64,000 bases of DNA from assembly GCA_900552385.1 (NCBI GenBank), contig URZI01000002.1:138362-202361 (forward strand), in the 5' to 3' direction. The position numbers and the translations under genes are program-made. Shown piece by piece: positions 16,401 through 24,162 of the stretch. The notes under the pieces are model-generated. The model was not told the origin of the DNA. It saw nothing but the letters and a program-made list of their open reading frames with translations, and did not search any database. Position 1 is the stretch's first letter. Each line of letters opens with the position of its first letter. The stretch comes from an uncultured Collinsella sp. Its GTDB lineage: Bacteria; Actinomycetota; Coriobacteriia; Coriobacteriales; Coriobacteriaceae.

Positions 16401-18210
16401 CGAGCGTCCGATTCGCGTCGTCGACCAGTGGATGTACCACAGCCGCCTGTACGCCGTCGCCCGTTTTGTGACGATGCGAAACGATCTGGACCTAATCCAG
16501 CTCAACTCTTTCGGCTGCGGTCTGGACGCTCTGACCACCGACCAGGTGCAGGAGATTCTGGAAGCCAGCGGCAAGATCTACACCGTGCTCAAGATCGATG
16601 AGGTGTCCAACCTAGGTGCCGCGCGCATTCGTATCCGCTCGCTCATGGCCGCGCTCAAGGACCAGGAGGCCGAGCGCCTGGCCGATGCCACGGCCGCGGG
16701 CGAGGCCTACGAGCAGGGCGATGCCGCGCCGGTGGCGCCCTCCACGGATGCCCCCGCGTTCGCGAGCCGCAAGTACACGTTCGAGGCGCAGCGCGAGAGT
16801 GCTTCGACCGCGTGGCCCAAGGTGCCCTTTACCGAGCAGATGCGCGAGGAGGGCTACACCATCCTGTGCCCACAGATGGCGCCGATCCACTTTGACCTGG
16901 TCAAAGAGGTGTTCCGCGGTGCCGGCTACAACTTGGAGCTGCTGCCCTCGACCGATCACGACGCCGTCGAGGCCGGCCTGCGCTATGTGAACAATGACAT
17001 TTGCTACCCGTCGATCCTGGTGACGGGCCAGATTATGGAGGCCATCGAGAGCGGTCGGTACGACCTGTCCAAGACGGCCGTGGTCATCAGCCAGACCGGC
17101 GGCGGCTGCCGTGCCACCAACTACATCGCACTCATCCGCAAGGCCCTGCGCGAGAGCGGCCACCCCGAGATTCCGGTGATCTCGCTTTCGGCCGTGGCGC
17201 TCGGCGAGGACAACCCTGGCTTTAAGATTACGCCGGCGCTGCTTAAGCAGGCCGTCTACGCGGTACTCTTTGGCGACGTGATGATGCAGATGCTCTACCG
17301 CTGCCGCCCGTACGAGGCCACGCCCGGTGCCGCCAATGCGCTCTACGAGGAGTACATGGCGCGCGCCCGCAAGCTGGCGCCCAAGTTTAACCGCCACAAC
17401 TACACCAAGCTGTGCCGCGAGGCCATCCGCGCGTTCGACACCATGCCGCTCGTGGGCGAGGGCACCAAGCCACGCGTGGGCGTGGTCGGCGAGATCTTGG
17501 TCAAGTTCCACCCTACGGCCAACAACCACGTGGTCGACGTTATCGAGCGCGAGGGCTGCGAGGCCGTGGTGCCGGGCCTGCTCGACTTCTTCCTGTACTC
17601 CATGAGCAACGCCGAGCTGCAGAAGGACGAGCTGGGTAGCTCCGCTACCACGCGCGCTGGTATGCAGGCGCTCATCAAGCTCGTGGACTGGATGCGCACG
17701 CCGGTGGAGGAGATGCTCGAGAAGTCCCGCCGCTTCGAGGCGCCCGAGCGCATCGGCACCATGGCCGACAAGGCCCGCACGGTGCTTTCGGTGTGCAACA
17801 ACATGGGCGAGGGCTGGCTGCTCACGGCCGAGATGCTCGACCTGATCGATCATGGCGCACCCAATATCATCTGCACGCAGCCCTTCGCGTGCCTGCCCAA
17901 TCACGTGGTGGGCAAGGCCGTGATTAAGGAGCTGCGCCGCCAGCATCCCGAGAGCAACATCGTTGCGGTGGACTATGATCCTGGTGCGTCCGAGGTCAAC
18001 CAGCTCAACCGTATTAAGCTCATGATCAGCGTGGCCAAGGAAAACATGCGCGCCGGCAAGGGCTTTAAGCTCGAGAAGGTGGCGCCGCTCGCGATGGACG
18101 AGGTCACCGGCCAGATGCGTGCCCACGATGGCTGCGTGAGCTGCGGCTCGGTCGACGAGAGTGCCGTGGCGTCGGTCGCTGAGCGCCTGGGACGCGGCAT
18201 TAAGAAGTAA
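13426..18210 (+). CDS. Giant 2-hydroxyacyl-CoA dehydratase activase-type protein
   Basis: 1594 aa. Residues 1-80 are Ala-rich and helical. Two BcrAD/BadFG ATPase domains follow, each with a phosphate loop (IDVGSTTVKL near 87, IDAGSTTMKA near 402), a GGEDAK or GGQDMK motif and a Cys that would ligate the shared 4Fe-4S cluster (NGTCAGGTGAF, NEACSSGCGSF). RCGRCSNNC (about 685) may hold another metal. From about 750 a DUF2229-type region and a dehydratase-like region (DICYPS near 1188) complete the protein, with CVSCG near the end. Known activases inject an electron into 2-hydroxyacyl-CoA dehydratases with ATP; the role of these fused giants is not settled. ATG 13426 follows AGAGGAGAG. Confidence 0.88.
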   Translation: MSKLVEGIKDRMVAAAREAAPAVVDAAQKAATAAAEKVAEAVADAKNAAGETSVATEPAATEPAVATAAHAPEGAIFNPDNAHGKLHLGIDVGSTTVKLAVLNDDNQIVYAKYQRHHTDVRACARDLFEGAATVLPTAQMTCAITGSGGLLLSQWLDLEFVQEVIASKRAVETLIPATDVAIELGGEDAKIIYFDNGIEQRMNGTCAGGTGAFIDQMATLLHTDASGLNELAANATTIYPIASRCGVFAKTDVQPLLNEGARPEDVAASIFQAVVTQTISGLACGRPIRGNVAFLGGPLQYLSELRHRFYLTLNLDEEHRIVPQNAHLFVASGAAMARESNKLSTFPQLIEAIDSLGDAQGAEVERLDPLFATDEDFAEFKTRHDTEVVPKGKLDGYTGRVFIGIDAGSTTMKAALVGEDGQLLHTWYGNNNGDILGTAKVIMADFYNHIPAGCTIGHVTTTGYGEALLIEALKADSGEIETVAHLRGAKAFLPGVEFILDIGGQDMKCLRVKDGVIEHIMLNEACSSGCGSFIESFAVSMNMDVRAFADAAIHAKAPVDLGSRCTVFMNSRVKQAQKEGATVGDIAAGLSYSVIKNALFKVIKLRDPKEIGSQVIVQGGTFMSDATLRAFEQLTGVHAVRPDIAGCMGAYGAALLARDRAGADGTSTILSAEDIAHLTVTQKHVRCGRCSNNCQLTVNDFGGGRRFITGNRCEKGAGHKKQKTEAPNLFKKKNELLFNREVLSPDEAPRGTVGIPRALNMYENYPFWHAFFTRLGFSVQLSDQSSKKTYQAGIESMPSESVCYPAKMSHGHVMNLIDRDVDFIWMPCVRWERKEDPTAGNCYNCPIVMSYPTALALNIDEIREQNIEFLYPFVPYHDKTELKRRLYQVLAVDRVADAEAGRGRVRGPKITRSEVDAAVNAAFEADARFHEDIQTMGEEALKWVEDHGGHGIVLAGRPYHNDPEINHALPELISSFGFAVFTEDSLAHLVKPERPIRVVDQWMYHSRLYAVARFVTMRNDLDLIQLNSFGCGLDALTTDQVQEILEASGKIYTVLKIDEVSNLGAARIRIRSLMAALKDQEAERLADATAAGEAYEQGDAAPVAPSTDAPAFASRKYTFEAQRESASTAWPKVPFTEQMREEGYTILCPQMAPIHFDLVKEVFRGAGYNLELLPSTDHDAVEAGLRYVNNDICYPSILVTGQIMEAIESGRYDLSKTAVVISQTGGGCRATNYIALIRKALRESGHPEIPVISLSAVALGEDNPGFKITPALLKQAVYAVLFGDVMMQMLYRCRPYEATPGAANALYEEYMARARKLAPKFNRHNYTKLCREAIRAFDTMPLVGEGTKPRVGVVGEILVKFHPTANNHVVDVIEREGCEAVVPGLLDFFLYSMSNAELQKDELGSSATTRAGMQALIKLVDWMRTPVEEMLEKSRRFEAPERIGTMADKARTVLSVCNNMGEGWLLTAEMLDLIDHGAPNIICTQPFACLPNHVVGKAVIKELRRQHPESNIVAVDYDPGASEVNQLNRIKLMISVAKENMRAGKGFKLEKVAPLAMDEVTGQMRAHDGCVSCGSVDESAVASVAERLGRGIKK

Positions 18211-18238
18211 CTGGCCTGCTTTGGGCTAGATATGAGAC

Positions 18239-18275
18239 AAACGGGCGGTAGCCGTACCGGCTACCGCCCGTTTTT
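18239..18275 (+). terminator. Rho-independent terminator after the activase gene
   Basis: 16-bp perfect stem 18239-18254/18258-18273, 3-nt loop, then further T residues. Confidence 0.92.
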
Positions 18276-18295
18276 GCTGGACATATGTTGCGTAA

Positions 18296-18501
18296 ACACC
18301 CCGGCTATTACCCCTTGCGAACTTAGATTTCGGAAGTATGCGGCAAAATCTGAATAGGCCGAGCATACCGGATATGTACAAGCTCTGTACCTGCGGTTTT
18401 ATTGGCGGAAAACCGGGGTGTGCTCAAGGGTTCCGGAATTTGCCGCATACTTCCGCAAACGACGTCTCGGTGGCACAAAAAATCGCCCTCGGAACCCTGA
18501 G
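18296..18501. repeat. Interleaved inverted repeats in a 350-bp intergenic region
   Basis: Three pairs cross each other: ACACCCCGG 18296-18304 with 18413-18421; the 17-bp CGGAAGTATGCGGCAAA 18331-18347 with 18439-18455 (perfect); and CTCAAGGGTTCCG 18423-18435 with 18490-18501 (one extra base). No gene is seen between the terminator at 18275 and the start at 18628. Confidence 0.75.
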
Positions 18502-18627
18502 ATAATGAACATATGTAGCCGTTCGCCGCAAATTACCGTCCGTTTATAGAACCCACCCCCAGCGTGCTGTCCCCTTACGGTTGAATAAATACACATCTAT
18601 GGAATTACGTAAGAGAGGACTGTTCCT

Positions 18628-19587
18628 ATGAGCTACAAGACCGTTTGCGTTGCCGGCGGCGGCGTGCTGGGAAGCCAGATTGCCTTTCAGGCAGCCTACT
18701 GCGGCTTTGATGTAACGATTTGGCTGCGCAGCGAGGGCAGCATCGGCCGTACCCAGCCCAAGATCGATCATGTGCGCGAGGAGTACATCGCTGCTATCGA
18801 GGGCATGACGGACGGCACGGGCGAGTGGTGCGCCGGTATCGCCGATAGCGGCAAGCCCTTCGACAAGGAGGCGGCACTCGCCGCCGTCGAGCGTGCCTAC
18901 TCCACGCTCAAGCTGGAGCTCGACCTCGCCGAGGCCGTGGCCGACGCCGACCTGGTTATCGAATCTATGGCCGAGGACACCCAGGCAAAGATCGACTTCT
19001 ACAAGAAGCTCGCCCCGGTTCTGCCGCAAAAGACCGTCATCGTGACGAACTCCTCTACGCTGCTGCCGAGCACCTTTGCCAAGTACACTGGTCGCCCCGA
19101 GAAGTACCTGTCGCTGCACTTTGCCAACTCCATCTGGAAGAACAACATGACCGAGGTCATGGCCCAGAGCCAAACTGACAAGCGCTACTTCGACGAGCTC
19201 GTCGACTTTGCCAACGATATCCGCATGCTTGCCCTGCCCGTCAACAAGGAAAAGAACGGCTACCTGCTCAATTCCATGCTGGTGCCGTGGCTGCTTTCGG
19301 GCCTTGACCTGTATGTCTCGGGCGTGAGTGACCCCAAGAGCATCGACCTCGCATGGACGCGCGGCACCGGCGCACCCAAAGGTCCGTTCCGCGTGTTCGA
19401 CACGGTGGGCATCCAGACGGCCTACAACATCGTCATGCAGTATCAGAAGGTGCCTGGCTTGGTGAGCCCACTGCTCAAAAAGATGATGATGCCCTACAAC
19501 TTTAAGGCTATGGCGTCCGTCCTCAAGAAGATGCTCGACGAAGGCAAGCTGGGCGAAAGCTCGGGCGAGGGCTTCTTCAAGTACTAA
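18628..19587 (+). CDS. 3-hydroxyacyl-CoA dehydrogenase (3-hydroxybutyryl-CoA dehydrogenase type)
   Basis: 319 aa. The NAD-binding Rossmann motif is VAGGGVLGSQIAFQ at the N-terminus; ADLVIESMAED and VIVTNSSTLLPS are the conserved features of the family, with the catalytic His in YLSLHFAN. The C-terminal helical domain ends near GEGFFKY. It interconverts 3-hydroxyacyl-CoA and 3-oxoacyl-CoA with NAD(H). It stands alone with an AGAGAGGA site upstream; proximity to the dehydratase activase may reflect shared acyl-CoA chemistry, but a terminator separates them. Confidence 0.9.
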   Translation: MSYKTVCVAGGGVLGSQIAFQAAYCGFDVTIWLRSEGSIGRTQPKIDHVREEYIAAIEGMTDGTGEWCAGIADSGKPFDKEAALAAVERAYSTLKLELDLAEAVADADLVIESMAEDTQAKIDFYKKLAPVLPQKTVIVTNSSTLLPSTFAKYTGRPEKYLSLHFANSIWKNNMTEVMAQSQTDKRYFDELVDFANDIRMLALPVNKEKNGYLLNSMLVPWLLSGLDLYVSGVSDPKSIDLAWTRGTGAPKGPFRVFDTVGIQTAYNIVMQYQKVPGLVSPLLKKMMMPYNFKAMASVLKKMLDEGKLGESSGEGFFKY

Positions 19588-19674
19588 AAAATGACCTCTC
19601 GGGGACGGAGGAAAACGGATCATTTTCGTCCGCCAACAGTGAGAAGATGGATCCAGAAATAGAAAGGAGTGGCA

Positions 19675-20146
19675 ATGGGCCGGCTCGGGCTTTGAGGACA
19701 AGTTGCTGCAGGACCAGGGCGATTTTTCGCTCAACGCGGGCCGGCACAGCGTGACGTATCTGCCGAGTTCTGACACGGCAACGACCGGTCGCTATCAGGT
19801 GCTGCTATACGACAACAACTTTGGTGCGGCCGAAAGCTATCCCAAGTTCGACTGGGGCCAGCTGGGCTCCGCGGTGGTGACCGACTACAACAAGGGCACG
19901 CATTCGTTTGGGCGCATCTTTACAGTGGACGAGACGGCGCGCACCTACGAACTTGAGGACCAGATCGCCGTGCCGTTTTCGGGCTATGTGAGCAGTGCGC
20001 AGCGCGTTGGCGATTCAAATAGCATGCTCGTGGCATCGGGCCAGGCCAAGACCTTTACCGAGTACGACCGGTACGGTCGTCCCATCGCCACCTACGAGAT
20101 GGAAGCCGAGAAGTACATCTATCGCGTGTACAAGTACGAGCTGTAG
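19675..20146 (+). pseudogene. Arylsulfate sulfotransferase remnant: start region joined to the C-terminal quarter
   Basis: The frame from about 19683 to TAG 20146 encodes GSGFEDKLLQDQGDFSLNAG, AGRHSVTYL, VLLYDNNFG, IFTVDETARTYELEDQIAVP, and an ending IYRVYKYEL, which match the C-terminal part of bacterial arylsulfotransferases (AssT, about 600 aa). Just before it AGAAAGGAG precedes an ATG at 19675, but that frame stops after six codons and is out of phase with the remnant. The simplest reading is an internal deletion that fused the original start site to the last quarter of the gene with a frameshift. Not likely to be functional. Confidence 0.7.
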
Positions 20147-20296
20147 AGCCGCGCTTAGGTTTGACCAATGGAGTATGAAAACACGCCGTTCGCCGATGCT
20201 CCCTCCGCGAGTGGCAGCCATATGGTTTGATGTTAGAAACACATAGTTGCCGCCGGGCTGCGGGTGACGTTTGCTCTGATATCGGAGGTGCCAAGT

Positions 20297-20335
20297 ATGT
20301 TTCGCGCTCCGTTAAACAAGTATCGGGCTGGTTAA
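20297..20335 (+). CDS. 12-codon leader ORF coupled to the next gene
   Basis: ATG 20297 follows CGGAGGTGCC, a strong ribosome binding site, and encodes MFRAPLNKYRAG before TAA at 20333-20335. One base later the ATG of the following gene begins in another frame and has no good site of its own. The short ORF may therefore feed ribosomes to that gene. No attenuator-like codon run is seen. Confidence 0.4.
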   Translation: MFRAPLNKYRAG

Positions 20336-20336
20336 T

Positions 20337-20786
20337 ATGGGCCGCCGTACTATTTCGATAACCCTTGCAGTGGTCTGCCTGGCTGTGCTCCTGGGCGCTA
20401 CAGGGCTGTTTGCTATAAGCCGAGAAACGTCCTATATGCAGGAATGCGCTTCCGAAGGGTTTGCCATTGACGGTTACTATCGGGACGACAAGACGAGTCT
20501 GGAAACCCTGGCCTTTCTTGAAGAGGATAACCATCGGTGGCAATTGGTCGACAAAGACGGCAGCTGCGTTGACGGGCAGTTTAAGCGTACGGATGACCCC
20601 AACATCCTGATATTAAAGAAGGAAAACGGCGAAGAATTCGGCACGGTTCACGTTGCGTATATATCGCGCCGACGCAATCAGGGGCAGCTCTATCTATTTA
20701 GAGATAGCAAAGTGACCCGATTTTATCTGGTGAGCACCAAACCTGCGTTTATGGTGGAGTCTGGCGATGTCGATCCGGCCAGTTGA
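20337..20786 (+). CDS. Small exported or membrane-anchored protein of unknown function
   Basis: 149 aa. A basic start (MGRR) and one hydrophobic segment (residues 5-28) act as signal or anchor; the outside part is polar with beta-like stretches (SLETLAFLEEDNHRWQLVD, NILILKKENGEEFGTV, GQLYLFRDSKVTRFYLVS). I do not recognise the family. The layout of short strands around GxYxxD and WQLVD resembles small lipocalin-like or DUF-type exported proteins, but this is not assigned. Composition is more A+T-rich than its neighbours. Start depends on the coupled leader ORF. Confidence 0.6.
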   Translation: MGRRTISITLAVVCLAVLLGATGLFAISRETSYMQECASEGFAIDGYYRDDKTSLETLAFLEEDNHRWQLVDKDGSCVDGQFKRTDDPNILILKKENGEEFGTVHVAYISRRRNQGQLYLFRDSKVTRFYLVSTKPAFMVESGDVDPAS

Positions 20787-20911
20787 TTCACGGCAATAAA
20801 ACGGCGAGCGGAGCGCGGGTGTGAACTGAACCCCTCTATTTGCTCGTGTCCGTATCGCGTCTGCGCCTCGTCATAACTTGCGTCCGTGCGAGCGCTCATC
20901 CCGCGCCGGCG

Positions 20912-22051
20912 TCACTTCACGTCAAATTCCACGCGATCGAGTTCAGGCACGTTGAGGTCGATGAGCTTGCGAGCGACGTGACGGTCGTGTGCCCCAAGCG
21001 CCTCGCCTGTCGTCACATGGGCGACAATCTCGCGCTCGACGATGCCCTCTTCCTCGCCTTCGGTAGCCGAGGTTTCGACGGCGACGGTGTAGTCCTTAAA
21101 GCCCGGCAGTACCGCGGCAAGCTCGCGCGTGGTTTCGGTGACGCCGTAGCCGTCCTGCACGCCGGCCTGCGCCGAGCCGATAGAGCCCGCCGTCATAACG
21201 ATGCAGGGGATGGCAAAGACTACCGTGCCCACAATGATGCGGCGGCGCACCTTGCGCGATAGCTCGTCGACCTCGGCGTTTTCTTCAGCAGTCACAATAC
21301 CGTCGCCGTTGAGGTCGCGCTTGAGCGGCACGCGCAAAAGAAGCAGTACGGCTTCGGCGGCCAGTGCGATAAAGACCACGTTGATGCCAAACTCGTAAAG
21401 CGCCGAGAGAAACAGTGACCCGCTTGCGATGGCGATGCCATAGCCCGCCGCGCACAGGGGCGGCATGAGCGCGGTCGCCACAGCCACCCCGGCGATGAGC
21501 GTGGCGGGTTCCTGGTCGCGCGAGTTGCCCAGGCCACCCGCAAAGCCGCCCGCGAGCGCGATGGCAAGGTCCCACACAGTCGGTGTCGAATTGTCGATGA
21601 TGGCGGCCGTGGTGGTGCCAAGGGGCGAGAGCTTAAAGTACAACGTGGACGTGACCAGGCAAAAGGCCATCTGCAGAGCCAAGCTCGCGACGGCCTCAAG
21701 GGTAATCTCGCGGTCGAGCGTGGCGATGCCGTATGCCATGGCAAGGACCGAGCCCATGAGCGGGCAGATGAGCATGGCGCCTACAATGGCGATATCTGAG
21801 TCGATATCGAGGCCGATGCTCGCGATCAACATGGCAATGATCAAGATGCATAAGTGTGAGCCGGTCAGGCGCGCCCCGTTTACAAAGCGCTTGCGAATCA
21901 CGTGATAGGGCGCGCGTCCCTCGCGAATGTTGAATGCCCGCTTTAGAAAGCGGCTTGCGTTCTCCATGGCCTCGCTGTGGGCGGGGCGGATGCCATGGCG
22001 CCGATGATGGCGCTCGCGCAGTCGCTTGAGCTGTTGTTTATCGAGTTCCAT
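20912..22051 (-). CDS. DUF389 (TIGR00341-like) membrane protein with an EF-hand loop
   Basis: 379 aa. After a basic N-terminus (RERHHRRHG) come about six hydrophobic segments with the family block AIVGAMLICPLMGSVLAMAYG and ALMPPLCAAGYGIA. Residues 246-257 in a hydrophilic loop read DLNGDGIVTAEE, a full EF-hand calcium loop. The last 90 residues are a soluble domain. The start at 22049-22051 is preceded by GAGGTGG; frames running further upstream lack a site. The function of DUF389 proteins is unknown. Confidence 0.85.
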   Translation of the reverse strand: MELDKQQLKRLRERHHRRHGIRPAHSEAMENASRFLKRAFNIREGRAPYHVIRKRFVNGARLTGSHLCILIIAMLIASIGLDIDSDIAIVGAMLICPLMGSVLAMAYGIATLDREITLEAVASLALQMAFCLVTSTLYFKLSPLGTTTAAIIDNSTPTVWDLAIALAGGFAGGLGNSRDQEPATLIAGVAVATALMPPLCAAGYGIAIASGSLFLSALYEFGINVVFIALAAEAVLLLLRVPLKRDLNGDGIVTAEENAEVDELSRKVRRRIIVGTVVFAIPCIVMTAGSIGSAQAGVQDGYGVTETTRELAAVLPGFKDYTVAVETSATEGEEEGIVEREIVAHVTTGEALGAHDRHVARKLIDLNVPELDRVEFDVK

Positions 22052-22202
22052 GTCCACCTCGTTCTGGCACGTGCCACGTATCCCGCCCGTCGTCTTTACT
22101 CTACACCGCGTTGAGCGAGGTGTCAGACAGGGTTTGTTGACCTGGAAGTCAGGCCAATCGGCATGACTAAAAACGCCGTGAGGATCATAAGAGTTAAATA
22201 GA

Positions 22203-22241
22203 CAAAAAAGCGCGGGGCCGGATGGTCTCCGACCCCGCGCT
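22203..22241 (-). terminator. Rho-independent terminator of the OPT transporter gene
   Basis: 14-bp stem 22209-22222/22228-22241 with one mismatch, followed on the minus strand by TTTTTTGTC. Confidence 0.85.
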
Positions 22242-22266
22242 CTGCACGGGTGCGTTGTTATTGGGT

Positions 22267-23970
22267 TTATCCCAGCAGGCTCAAGCCAACGGAGACAAAC
22301 GCCAGGATAACGCCGACGATGGACTCGCCGCCCAGCAGGCCGCTCGCAACGACCAAGCCCTGCTCCTGGAAGGCGGCGTCCTTGGCGGCCTTTTCCTCGT
22401 CCGAAAGACCGGCCTCGGCGTCGCGGTGAGCAGCCCACTTGTCGTAGGCGAGCTTAACGCAGGAGCCCAGGAAAGCCGTGAGCGACATATAGAACGGCAG
22501 GTACACGCCTAGGCCGATCATCATGGCCGGAATGCCGAGCCAGTACATGACGATGCCGGCGATAAAGCCGCCCGCAAACCACGGCACGCTCGGGATGCCC
22601 GAGACCATGGTGGCGACCACACTTGCCTGCGCGGCCACAAAGCTCTTGTCGGGGCCAAAGGCGTCCGGACCATAGGCGGTGACGAGCGCGACCATGACGG
22701 CGGCGGCGACCAGGGCGCCCACGATGCCGCCAATGGCCTGGCCGACCCACTGCGCGCGCGGGTTGGTGCCCAGTACGGCGCCGGCCTTAAAGTCGTTCAT
22801 GACGTCGCCCGCAAGGCCGCACGCCACGGCTACGATGCCGGCGATAAAGAACAGCTTGACCTGTGCGAGCTGCGCGAAGGCTGCCACGATGAGCATGACG
22901 ATGAGGCCAAAGATCTCCATGGGGTCGATACCCGTCTGGCCGCAGCTCTGCGCGCTCATAATGGTGGTGACAAAGGTGAACAGCGTGACGATGACGGCTG
23001 GGACGGGGCCGAGGTCGAGCGCGATGGCAACGATCACAGCGATGGCTGCGGTGCCCAGGCCGATAATGCCGGCGTCGAGCTTAAGCGAGCCTGAGATGAG
23101 CGACTGCTCGTCGGTGTCGGTGGAGCTGTCGGCGGCAAGACCGCGGACGATACCGGCGACCTGCGGCAGGATGTCCTTGAGGACGACGGCGACGCCAAAG
23201 CCCATCATAAGACCCATACCGAGGGACTTGACGATACCCTGCGCGGTCACAACATCGAACAGGCCGGCAGCGGTGCCGCCGACGATGATGCCAAAGTTGC
23301 CCAGCAGCGCGCCGGCAAACCAGAAGGCGACGGGGGCGAAGCCCACGAGGAAGCCGATGGACAGCAGCATAGGCGAGTTGTAGATGGCAAAGGTCACGCC
23401 GGGGATATTGAGCGTGCAAAGCATGCTGGGCACCACGCCCAGAGCGTCGCGAAGCACGCTGTAGATGCCTGCGATGGCCATGGAGCCAAAGAGTTGCTTG
23501 CCGGTCTTGCCGCCGGCCTCGGTGGCGCGCAGGGTCTGAGCTGCGGCGTTGCCGGTAGGGAACTCCAGCGCGGCGTCCACGATAAAGTGACGGTGGATGA
23601 GCGCTGTCGCAAGAAGGCCCAAGATGGTGCCGGCGAGTGCCACGATAAACATGTCGAGCCAGCTGATCTGGTCGGCATAACCCAGCATCCAGGCGCCCGG
23701 GATGGTAAACGCCAGGCCGCCGGCGACCATGGCGCCCGCAGACATGATGGTGTGGGTGACGTTGGCCTCGTTGAGGCTGGCGTTGCCCATGAGCTTCAGG
23801 AAGAACAGCGAAATGACGGCAGCGAAGATGATTGGCCAGGGGAGGGCTCCCATCTTGAGGGCCGTGTAGGCCGAGCTTGCCGTGATGATCACGCAGCCGA
23901 GGACGCCGATGACGACGCCGCGCAGCGTGAGTTGACCGCGCATCGAGGTGCGGTTCGAGGGATTGCTCAT
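22267..23970 (-). CDS. OPT-family oligopeptide transporter
   Basis: 567 aa with about 14-16 membrane segments. Family features include ITASSAYTALKMGALPWPIIFAA near the N-terminus (written in parts: SSAYTALKMG), NEANVTHTIMSAGAMVAGG, and EFPTGNAAAQTLRA. OPT proteins are proton-coupled importers of oligopeptides or metal-chelate complexes; the bacterial branch is poorly characterised. The start at 23968-23970 follows AAAGGAG by 6 bp, which is better than the earlier in-frame ATG. Monocistronic with a strong terminator. Confidence 0.9.
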   Translation of the reverse strand: MSNPSNRTSMRGQLTLRGVVIGVLGCVIITASSAYTALKMGALPWPIIFAAVISLFFLKLMGNASLNEANVTHTIMSAGAMVAGGLAFTIPGAWMLGYADQISWLDMFIVALAGTILGLLATALIHRHFIVDAALEFPTGNAAAQTLRATEAGGKTGKQLFGSMAIAGIYSVLRDALGVVPSMLCTLNIPGVTFAIYNSPMLLSIGFLVGFAPVAFWFAGALLGNFGIIVGGTAAGLFDVVTAQGIVKSLGMGLMMGFGVAVVLKDILPQVAGIVRGLAADSSTDTDEQSLISGSLKLDAGIIGLGTAAIAVIVAIALDLGPVPAVIVTLFTFVTTIMSAQSCGQTGIDPMEIFGLIVMLIVAAFAQLAQVKLFFIAGIVAVACGLAGDVMNDFKAGAVLGTNPRAQWVGQAIGGIVGALVAAAVMVALVTAYGPDAFGPDKSFVAAQASVVATMVSGIPSVPWFAGGFIAGIVMYWLGIPAMMIGLGVYLPFYMSLTAFLGSCVKLAYDKWAAHRDAEAGLSDEEKAAKDAAFQEQGLVVASGLLGGESIVGVILAFVSVGLSLLG

Positions 23971-24162
23971 ATAGAACTCCTTTGCGTATATCCGCTTCCC
24001 CCGCAAGCGCCGCTACGGATACGGCGCGGGAAGTCGGGTTACCAAGGGCCGACGCGTGAGCTCGCGTACGACCGCGCACCAGTATAGCCGCAAGCTAGTC
24101 ATTTTGGGATGACTGGTTTAGGTAGGCGATATACTGCTGGGCAGACGAAAGGAGCGCCGACG

